In this document: one piece after another, positions 1-8,499 of the stretch
Layout of the letters: every line of letters starts with the position of its first letter
Position numbering within the stretch: the stretch's first letter is position 1
DNA from: Terebella lapidaria
Taxonomy: Eukaryota > Annelida > Polychaeta > Terebellida > Terebellidae
DNA length: 64,000 nucleotides
NCBI GenBank assembly: GCA_949152475.1
Contig: OX424556.1
Coordinates: 55,572,451-55,636,450 of the forward strand
Reading direction: 5' to 3'
The notes under the pieces: generated by a model
Seen by the model: only the letters and a program-made list of their open reading frames with translations
The model's database searches: none
What the model was told of the DNA's origin: nothing
Position numbers and translations under genes: made by a program

Positions 1-489
1 ATGTCCTGCACTACTGTTTATGTAGGATCCCTCAAATCATCTGGTGCTCAAATGTTACTGTGAATATGTGTATATGTATAGGAAACGTTTATGAGTAGTG
101 TCAACATTTTGAGGTAACAATCAGGTAACAAAATCAAAGTTACAAGTTCAGGTCAACAATTAGTCAGTATGAATGGCCTCATACGAAAAATAAGACCCAG
201 CGGAATAAAATATGAAAAATGCCAGAATACAGAAAAAGCAAAAAAGAAAAAAAACATAGTGGGATTGACTGGTGACTGATTGACAAACATCCATGCATGT
301 ATGAAATAATTATGATAGGTACACACAATTGAGCAAACTTCATTCAGTGGGCGAACATTACTCGAAGATAAAATTTAATCTGGATAAGTTCATGATATAA
401 ATAGGAATCGTGATTATTTTCAGCACTACAGTTTGATCAATAGTCTGAAACTTCATGACCTAAAAATAAGTTATCTTGTCATGTGTTGG

Positions 490-880
490 GAAAACTAGAC
501 ATCACACGAGAAAGAATAATTATGCTTGGTTGGAGGTCTGCATGTATATCTTGTTAGCTTTCTAGGTATCATTGTATTGTTATGTTTGGTTGGAGGTCTG
601 CATGTATATCTTGTTAGCCTTCTAGGTATCATTGTGTTATTATGTTTGGTTGGAGGTCCGCATGTATATCTTGTTAGCTTTCTAGGTATGATTTCTTCTG
701 TGTTTCCAATTTCGGATTATGGCAAATCATGGCAATTCCTGTCATCGCTTCCATTATGATTGATTTACGCCCGTCTGCACTTTTTTGACACAAGAGAGCC
801 AGTTACTGTCACCAGATGCTACAAGCTGTTACAAAGATAACAATTTCCAGGAAATTATAAGTACAGTGTGAGTTTAACAT
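490..880 (+). other. Exon-like Q module, copy 1 (broken)
   Basis: This copy holds the triplicated hydrophobic stretch, then a segment matching the 'IPVIAS...SQLLSPDAT' region of the copy at 10,050, and ends in aattataagtacagtgtgagt, which resembles a splice donor. The frame open across the triplication stops at 757, before the SQLLSP part. As a coding exon this copy is broken. It may equally be non-coding sequence in every copy. Confidence 0.4.
521..700 (+). repeat. 60-bp unit repeated three times
   Basis: Three consecutive copies of a 60-bp unit beginning tatgcttggttggaggtctg end their first 20 bases at 540, 600 and 660. The period is a multiple of three, so one frame stays open across all copies and reads as a 20-residue hydrophobic repeat (GGLHVYLVSFLG...). 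Other array units carry this stretch only once, so the triplication is private to this unit. Confidence 0.9.
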
Positions 881-1480
881 GTACTTTTGCATTTTTTTTT
901 ATCAAACACAAAGCCCTTTGTCTTTGGTTTCACTTAAAATGCCCGTTTCAATAATTCACTCGAGGCCATGTCGTGTCATAATCATCGTAACCAAAAGAAA
1001 GTATGAACTCCTTATATACTCATAGTTGAAACTCCAACTTTTATTGAATATTGTCTCCTGATATATAGCTTATACATAGAATTGTCTAGATTAAGAGGGA
1101 AATTTCATACGAAAGCTATTTACGGGTTCTTTTCCGATATTTAAGTAAGCTTTGCATTGATCACGAAATTATATGTAACGAGAGTCGTCTCCCGAGGACC
1201 ACAGATGCATGTCGACAACGACTGTTTGATATGGTCGTTTACCATATATGCTTTTTATTGTTGAATTGAACTAATAAGAGTAGCGAATCCATGCTATATG
1301 GGAGCAATTTGTAGGGGTTGACTATCTGAACTAACCGTGGACTCTGCTGCACATAGTAGGTTATAAAGTGTGGGAACCCTTCTCGTCTATAAGCCACTTG
1401 CTGTAGTTCAACAGTTTTTATCGAGAGGGTTTCACCCCCTCATGTCTCATTATGAAAATTGCAATGTGGTGATAATTAGC

Positions 1481-1789
1481 TTCTACTGGCGAATAGAACA
1501 CTATAAAAGGCTTGTCACGTAGAACTGCTGGAAGAATAGCTATTAACAAAAAAGATCAACAACATAATCGATATATACCACTGTCGGAATTGTGTCACAG
1601 TAAGAAATATCAATTAATGAATAATTGAATACAATGAATCAATTTTTCAACTTTATATTGACAAAAACAACTAATAATCACGATCATGGCTCAGAGTTGT
1701 TACAGATTTGTCGTAATTGTCTGTCGAATGAAATTCTTGGAATAGGTTACAAAGGTCCTCGAAGCTGGTAAAATTAATCCAAATCTATT
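1481..1789. other. No recognisable feature
   Basis: AT-rich sequence between the array unit and the inverted hairpin-ended element. No open frame of note, repeat or RNA gene was seen. Confidence 0.5.
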
Positions 1790-2105
1790 CTTAAGGCATT
1801 TTGGCAGAAATGCCTTCATGGTTTTAGCAGAACTTTTATTTCATTTTTTCTTCTTCTGCTGTTTTTGATTCTGCGTGATAACTCAAGAATGACTGAAACT
1901 CCATTGATTTTGAAACTCCATATACCAACAGGGATTGATTTGGTACATACCTTGACCCGGAATTTTTTTTGAGTCAGCATTTTGTTTGTTTGTTTGGTAT
2001 TTCAGTAACGGTGTGCCATAGAGCAAAACGGATGTCATTCGTGGCCAACATGTCCTAACTGTTATAAGTTAGTCTCTACACCGAAATGCCTCCGAGAAAT
2101 CGTTA
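1790..2105 (-). mobile_element. Short copy of hairpin-ended element H (inverted)
   Basis: Read on the minus strand this matches both ends of the element at 19,080-20,607. Shared pieces are the segment with ttgacccggaa and gagtcagcattttgtttg, the end with a GGCATTT/AAATGCC hairpin (about 1795-1815), and the other end near 2065-2100 (gttagtctctacaccgaaat). The internal tandem units of the long copy are largely missing. No coding capacity is seen, so it is non-autonomous. Confidence 0.65.
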
Positions 2106-3420
2106 GGCCTTGACGTCTAGTTCCTTATGAAATCATACAAATGATGGAAGACCTGCTGATATGTATTTAATCGGGATTTGTGGTCACATTATGATATCCA
2201 ATCACGTGTAACAGAGATTGCTTTACGTTGTAATGTTCCTAGAGTCCAATCTGCACATTGCCTCTGAATTGTCAAATTCAGAAGATCCATCAGGTATTCA
2301 AGACTAGTTTGGCAACGCTGATAAACAATTCGTGCATTTTTATGGGTTCAAACCATAGTTTGACCAATCAATGTCCTCTGAATCCATGTCACTAAAACTG
2401 CATCTTATCTGTTGGACCTCATGTATGCGAAGAACCAATTTTTCATTTCCAATTTTAAACACATCATCTGATCTCTAATCTCAAGTCGACAATGAAAAGA
2501 TTATTTTATATGTGATATGATGATTTTTGGTGATTATTTCAAACAAAATATTACTTCACATATGTATCTGGAAACGCGTTGGCTGTACAGAAAGTACTCA
2601 CTGAAAGAAAGTACCATTCCCATGACTTACGGTACATATGCACATCAGACTAGTTCAATCTTTTGAACATAAAGAAAAATTTCACATTTTTTTCAAAATA
2701 TAAAATCTATATACACCACATAGAATCATTATACACACCATTTTTATATTATATTCTATAAATCGCATCAACTATTTATCGCTGCTGTCTCGGGGGTATA
2801 GTGACGTCGTGCCCTGTCCTGTCCATTATCACCCGAAGGAGTCGTCTGGTGCCCGAGGAGCGAGGGGTGGATGCATGGTGGGGTGCATGAGAGTGCGGGG
2901 TGAGAGACTGTGCTCTGAGTGGGCTGCACTTGCTGGGTCGTAGTTCACGTATCACTCCACGGGTGTTACTGTGAGGACGTATGAAATTCACTAAAGAGCA
3001 TCTAATGGACGTCTGACATCAAATAAGGTTGTGATCCAGGAACAGTGAAATGTCTAGACAGGAAACTCGTGGTAATAGGGACATATTTCACCAACTTCAC
3101 ACTTTATAACTTGTTCTGGGGAAAGGTTCTGGGGAAAGGGCTTGATGATGACAGCTTGGAAGATTGGTCGACCATCATGTCTAGCCATACAGATTTACTA
3201 CCAGTTCAGCTTTGCAACAAAATGTTATTATACATACCCACAATTGTGGTACCCACAATCGTAATGTTCTTATAATGCTTGCCAGTATGTATTCAATGTA
3301 ATCTTGCCTGGATTGAGCACACTATATCGAGGTCCTGCCAAATTTGCTACGAATGAATGTGCACACTGTCATTACTCCAGTTAAAAATACTTCCTCCACA
3401 GAAAAACGGAGCAAAGCAAA
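2106..3420. other. Unassigned, with a GC-rich island
   Basis: No gene is recognised. A compact GC-rich patch at about 2775-2995 stands out sharply from the AT-rich flanks. Its minus strand is open for 71 codons rich in His, Pro, Ser and Arg, with no recognised domain. It may be a fragment of a foreign element. Confidence 0.4.
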
Positions 3421-3421
3421 A

Positions 3422-3826
3422 AAAAAATTAGTCCAAGGCCTATGATAGGCCTATGATATGTTTTCTATTTTTTTTAGATATTTTTGCCAGTCCCCTTGAT
3501 TTTAAGGTCACTGGTCAAATTCAAGGTCACGAGAATATTCAGCATATATTATTTCCTATAATGTCCACAGTTTATTGCTAAACTGTAATCTCAAAAATAA
3601 GAGAGATATCAGCAATTTTGCCCTGTGACCTTGAAAATGGAGTCAAAGGTAAATTTAAAGATCATCAGAATATTCGGCACATATAATTTCTTGTAGGCCC
3701 ACAATTGATTCTCAAGTTGTGAAGTCGATAATAAACAAGTTCGTCAGTATGTCCTGTGACCCTGAAAATGAGGTCAAAGGTCAAATGAGGTTTTGTACTC
3801 TGACCTTGTAAATAAGGTCAATAACA
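3422..3826 (+). mobile_element. Truncated satellite-bearing element, left end plus ~3 units
   Basis: It begins with a degenerate form of the left end (attagtccaaggcctat, compare attagcccaagggct at 4518). About three diverged 134-bp satellite units follow, with their tgaccttgaaaatg and gaggtcaaaggtcaaa pieces. The right-hand module and hairpin are missing, and the sequence passes directly into host anchor U at 3827. Confidence 0.7.
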
Positions 3827-3943
3827 TTGTGAGATGCTTCCAGCTAATTTACTTACCAAACATAAACGCTGATGTGTGCAATTTCAACATGAACATACAT
3901 TTTCTGAATTGTGGTTCAGGCCTGAACACCATAGCAATATTAT
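3827..3943 (+). repeat. Isolated copy of array anchor U
   Basis: About 115 bp from cattgtgagatgcttccag to gaacaccatagcaatat is repeated closely at 8840-8950, on the far side of the element cluster. The two copies bracket 4.9 kb of mobile DNA. This is too long for a target duplication and implies a tandem duplication or repeat-mediated rearrangement. Confidence 0.8.
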
Positions 3944-3944
3944 A

Positions 3945-4512
3945 AAATTAGCCCAAAGTCTAAGACAGGTTACCGGACAATTTTGGTTTGGCCATGGCAG
4001 CATTGGCAGGTAACAGACCTTGAGATTTACCAATCAAGGTTCGCAGTGTGAACATATGGCCTTGAGATTTACCAATCAAGGTCATCCGTGTGAACTTCAA
4101 TGTCACCATTACATGTATGTGTGCTGCATTTGATATTCTGATGTTCATAACAAAGATATATCTGGGTGGAATCGTTTAGGCCGCTCAGGTCAATTTACAC
4201 ATTACGAGTCAGACATTTGGCACCCAAAGTCATCTGACGTCAAGTTCAAGGTCATCATTAGTTGTGCCATATGTCTTGCTATATGTTCATAATGCAAACA
4301 TGAGCTCTATCTGCAAGCATTTCATCTATAGAGGCAAGTCTGGGCATTGTTTACTCCAAAATGGCTGTTTTGACCTTTCAAGGTCATCGAAGGTCAAATT
4401 CAAGGTCACCACACAAATCGCCATATATGACTTCCCATTTGAAAGTGCCAATTTCTAAGCTGTATCTTCAAGTGTTCTATGAGTACAGTCCTGACAGCTT
4501 CCATTATGAAGG
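3945..4512 (+). mobile_element. Variant element with the shared left terminus
   Basis: It starts with attagcccaaagtctaagac and caggttaccggacaa, the same terminus as the element at 4519, but the interior differs. There are two ~45-bp direct copies around ccttgagatttaccaatcaa (4018 and 4062) and scattered AGGTCA motifs. No right end precedes the next element, so it is truncated or was abutted by the later insertion. Confidence 0.6.
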
Positions 4513-4619
4513 AAAAAATTAGCCCAAGGGCTAAAAAAGGTTACCGGACAATATATATATTTTAGATAGTAGCCTTTTGTAGCCTTTTAGATAGTAGCCT
4601 TTTGTCATTTCTAGTACAT

Positions 4620-5715
4620 CCACAATTGATTCCTATGCTGTAAAGTCGATGATAAGCAAGATATTAGCCATTTTGTGCTCTGACCTTAAAAATAATGTCA
4701 AGGTCAAACTCAAGGTCATCAGAATATTCAGTGTATATCATTTTCCTTATGTTCATAATTGGTTCCCAAGCTATTAAATCAATAGAGAAGCAAGATATTA
4801 GCCATTTTGCCTATTGACCTTGAAAATGAGGTCAAAGGACGAACTCAATATCATGACATTATTCAGCATATATCATTTTCTATATGTTCACAATTGATTC
4901 CTAAGCTGTAAAGTCGATAATAAGTGAGATATTAGTCATTTTGTCCCGTGACCTTGAAATTTAGGTTAAAGGTCAAATCCAAGATCACGAGAATAACCTG
5001 CATATATCATTTTCTGTACGTTCATAATTGATTCCTAAGCTGTAAAGTAAATGAGAAATGAGATATTAACTGTTTTGTCCTGTGACCTTGAAAATGAGGT
5101 CAAAGGTCAAATTCAAGGTCATCAGAATATTTGGCGTATATCATTTCCTAAAAGTCCACAATTGATTCCTAAGCTGTAAAGTAAATAATTCGCGAGATAT
5201 TAGTCACTTTGTGCTCTTGACCTCGAAAGTGGGGTCAGGCGTCAAATTCAAGATCACGAGAGTATTCAGCATATATCATATCCTACATGTCCACAATTGA
5301 CCCTAAGCTGTAAAATCGATAATAAGTGAGATATTAGCCATTTTGTCCTCTGACCTTGAAAATGAGGTCAAAGGTCAAATTCAAGGTCATGACAATAATC
5401 TGCATATATCATTTCCTATATGTTCATAATTGATTCCTAAGCTGTAAAGTCGATAAGAAACGAGATATTTAGCCATTTTGTCCTGTGACCTTGAAAATGA
5501 GGTCAAAGGTCAAATTCAATGTCATCAGAATATTCGGCATATATCATTTCCTATATGTCCACAATTGATTCCCAAGCTGTAAAGTCGATAATAAGCGAGA
5601 TATTAGCCATTTTGTGCTCTGACCTTGAAACCGAGGTCAGAGGTCAACTTCAAGGTCACGAGAATATTCGGCATATGTCATTTCCTATATGTCCACAATT
5701 GATTCCTAGTCTCTA
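4620..5715 (+). repeat. ~134-bp satellite array inside element A
   Basis: Roughly eight diverged units, each with the order atttcctatatgtccacaat, attcctaagctgtaaagtcg, gagatattagccattttgt, tgaccttgaaaatgaggtca, aaggtcaaattcaaggtca. Divergence between units is visibly higher than in the array at 60.8-62.5 kb, so this copy is older or less homogenised. Confidence 0.85.
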
Positions 5716-6091
5716 ATCTCAATATTAAGTGAGATATTAGGCCCATTGTGTCCCATTATAAAGCATAGGAAAATTTAACATGGGAAAGTCACATTTGGGC
5801 CGAGTTTGGTCCCAAAATGGCCCACTTCGAGCGATTCAAGGGCAACGAAATTTATACATGTCACAGGGGTACATATGAGGAGTGTTATGCATCAATGAGA
5901 AAAAAAGTTACTGAACAGATTTTGAGAAAACGAACGTCAAAGTCCAAAATTGGCCATTTTTCGACGAAAACGGCCGCTCTGACCTTGAAACCAAGGTCAG
6001 AGGTCAAATTCAAGATCCTAGTCTCTAATTTCAATATTAAGTGAGATATCAGGCTTAATGTGTCCCATTATAAAGCATAGGAGAAGTTAAC

Positions 6092-6310
6092 ATGGGAAAG
6101 TCCCATTTGGGCCCAAAATGGCCCACTTCGAGCGATTCAAGGGCAACGAAATTTATACGTCACAGGAGTACATATGAGGAGTGTTATGCATCAATAAGAA
6201 AAAAAGTTACTGAACAGATTTTGAGAAAACGACCGTCAAAGTCCAAAATTGGCCATTTTTCGACGAAAACAGCCGCCATTTTGAAAAAAATGCGAAAATC
6301 AAAAAACTAA
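6092..6310 (+). other. Small basic open frame in the right-hand module
   Basis: A 72-codon frame starting MGKSHLGPKW and ending KKMRKSKN, rich in Lys and Arg. The same module also reads open at 7797-8027 and 62,938-63,168 (76 codons each), from the same ATG to nearly the same stop. This copy has a changed frame near its start relative to the others. It matches no family I know. Conservation may reflect only high DNA similarity between copies. Confidence 0.2.
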
Positions 6311-6639
6311 AAAAAAGCTTTCCTGGAAATATTTTTAGGTATTTTTGTGCAAATATTCGACTGTAAACTTTAATGATAAAAATATGGACGGACGGACAGA
6401 CGGCAAATATTCGACTGTAAACTTTAATGATAAAAATGTGGACGGACGGACAGACGACGGACGACGGACGCCGGACGACGGACGACGGACGACGGACGCA
6501 ACGCCACGGCAATAGGTTATCGGACCAAAGGTCCGGTAACCTAAAAATGAATCAAGATTTTTCAGCAATTACCTAATTTGGTAAAAAATTAGGCCAAGGG
6601 CCAAAGATAGGTTACCGGACAATCTTTATTATTTTAAAT

Positions 6640-7740
6640 GTTAGAAAGGTCACTGGTTAAATTCAAGGTCAAAAGAATATTCAGCATATATAATATTAAG
6701 CGTATATCATGTCCACAGTTGATTGCTAAGCTATAAATTCAATATTCAGAGAGATATTAGCAATTTTGTGCTGTGGTCTTGAAAATGAAGGCAAAGGTCA
6801 AACTCAAGGTAATCAAAATATCCAGTGTATATCATTTTCTATATGTCCACAATTGATTCCCAAGCCATACAGTCAATAGAGGAGCAAGATATGATCCATT
6901 TTGTCCTGTGACCTTGAAAATAAGGTCAGAGGTCAAATTCAAGGTCACGAGAATATTCAGCATATATCATTTCCAATATGTCCACAATTGATTTCTAAGC
7001 TGTAAAATCCATAATAAGTGAGATATTAGCCATTTTGTCCTGTGACCTTGAAAATGAGGTCAAAGGTCAGATTCAAGGTCATGACAATAATCTGCATATA
7101 TCATTTCCTATATGTCCACAATTGATTCTTGAGCTGTAGAGTCGATAATAAGCATATATCATTTCCTATATGTCCACAATTGATTTCTAAGCTGTAAAAT
7201 CCATAATGAGTGAGATATTAGCCATTTTGTCCTGTGACCTTGAAAATGAGGTCAAAGGTCAGATTCAAGGTCATGACAATAATCTGCATATATCATTTCC
7301 TATATGTCCACAATTGATTCTTAAGCTGTAGAGTCGATAATAAGCGAGATATAAGCCATTTTGTCCTGTGACCTTGAAAATCGGGTCAAAGGTAAAATTC
7401 AAGGTCATCAGAATATTCAGCATATATCATTTCCTATATGTCCACAATTGATTCCTAAGCTGTAGAGTCGATAATAAGCGAGATATAAGCCATTTTGTGC
7501 TCTGACCTTGAAACTGAGGTCAGAGGTCAAATTCAAGGTCACGAGAATATTCAGAATATATCATTTCCTATATGTCCACAATTGATTCCTAAGCTGTAGA
7601 GTCGATAATAAGCGAGATATAAGCCATTTTGTGCTCTGACCTTGAAAGTGAGGTCAGAGGTCAAATTCAAGGTCACGAGAATATTCAGCATGTATCATTT
7701 CCTATAGGTCCACAATTGACTCCTAGTCTCTAATCTCAAT
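6640..7740 (+). repeat. ~134-bp satellite array inside element B
   Basis: About eight units like those of element A. A local copy event is visible: the block from gcatatatcatttcctatat through gattcttaagctgtagagtc is nearly repeated at 7093-7150 and 7285-7345, so unequal exchange has acted within the array. Confidence 0.85.
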
Positions 7741-7796
7741 ATCAAGTGAGATATTAGGCATAATGTGTCCCATTATAAAGCATAGGATAATTTAAC

Positions 7797-8027
7797 ATGG
7801 GAAAGTCCCATTTGGGCCGAGTTTGGGCCAAAATGGCCCACTTCGAGCGATTCAAGCGCAACAAAATTTATAGACATCATAGGAGTACACATGAGGAGTG
7901 TTATGTATCAAAAAGAAAAAAAGTTACAGGGCAGATTTTGAGAAAATGGCCGCCAAAGTCCAAAATCAGGCATTTTTCGTCGAAAACGATCGCCATTTTG
8001 AAAAAAATGCGAAAATCAAAAACCTAA
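7797..8027 (+). other. 76-codon basic frame in element B
   Basis: The frame opens MGKSHLGRVWAKMAHFERF and closes KKMRKSKT. It has the same length as the frame at 62,938-63,168, with scattered substitutions and no length change. No signal peptide, membrane segment or known domain is visible. Whether it is ever translated is unknown. Confidence 0.2.
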
Positions 8028-8215
8028 AAAATACCTCCTTCTTGAATTATCTTTAAGTATTTTTGTGCAAAATTTCAGAAAAATTCGCCCGTAAACAAAA
8101 AAGATAAAAATGTGGACGACGACGACGACGACGACGACGACGGACGACGGACGACGGACGCAACGCCATGCCAATAGGTTATCGGACCATAGGTACGGTA
8201 ACCTAAAATGCGAAA

Positions 8216-8378
8216 TTGTAAAAAAACAAATCCTCTCTTTTCAAAAAGTTCATTTTTGTTCATATTTTTAAAAAAAGGACCGTAAAGATAAAACTGTTGA
8301 AGGACGATGAACGGTTGACAGATGAAGGACGCAAAACCATGCTCATAGGTTATCGTACCACAGGTCCGGTTATCTAAG
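8216..8378 (+). mobile_element. Remnant right end of the same family
   Basis: A degenerate right terminus: a short A-rich stretch, a decayed ggacgatgaacgg tract, gcaaaaccatgctcatagg, and a hairpin remnant ending ggtccggttatctaa. The rest of the element is absent, leaving an end fragment beside element B. Confidence 0.6.
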
Positions 8379-8499
8379 AATACAACAGTTATATATGTTG
8401 TCTGCTTTGGACAGAGAACCAACGCACCATCGACATACGTGTGTGTACTAAACAGTTTCGGTGATCTGAGCATCCCATTGCCGTTTATGAGCCAATCAC

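Larger units (their letters stand above)
1..1480 (+). repeat. Tandem-array unit 1 (cut by window start)
   Basis: The sequence matches the unit at 9420-11260 in the same order: the P anchor at the window edge, shared segments near 60-180, the Q module at 500-870, and the T anchor (gtcgtctcccgagg) at 1187. The later part (1180-1480) also resembles 17,200-17,520 and 30,800-31,130. I see no complete gene. The match is by eye and patchy, as expected for an old duplication. Confidence 0.75.
4519..6544 (+). mobile_element. Satellite-bearing TIR/hairpin element A
   Basis: The left end is TTAGCCC-AA-GGGCTAA followed by GGTTACCGGAC. The right end is CCGGTAACCTAA, which inverts GGTTACCGG. The right end also forms its own hairpin at 6515-6541 (GGTTATCGGACC, AAA, GGTCCGGTAACC). 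Inside are ~134-bp satellite units (about 4620-5715), two tandem copies of a conserved right-hand module (5725-6030 and 6030-6310), a 54-bp direct repeat (6351-6458) and a GGACGAC microsatellite. No transposase is seen, so it is non-autonomous. Confidence 0.8.
6589..8206 (+). mobile_element. Satellite-bearing TIR/hairpin element B
   Basis: Same family as element A, lying 44 bp downstream. The left end is TTAGGCCAAGGGCC then GGTTACCGGAC. The right-end hairpin is at 8177-8203, ending CGGTAACCTAA. It has a satellite interior (6640-7740), a single right-hand module with a 76-codon frame (7797-8027), and a pure (GAC)n tract at about 8113-8160. The two elements are separate insertions or a local duplication. 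Confidence 0.8.

Noticed and set aside
6207-6568. Minus-strand open frames rich in RRPSSV
   Set aside because: They are translations of the GGACGAC microsatellite and terminal hairpin of element A. The same artefact recurs at 8075-8521, 41,094-41,368 and 63,157-63,390.
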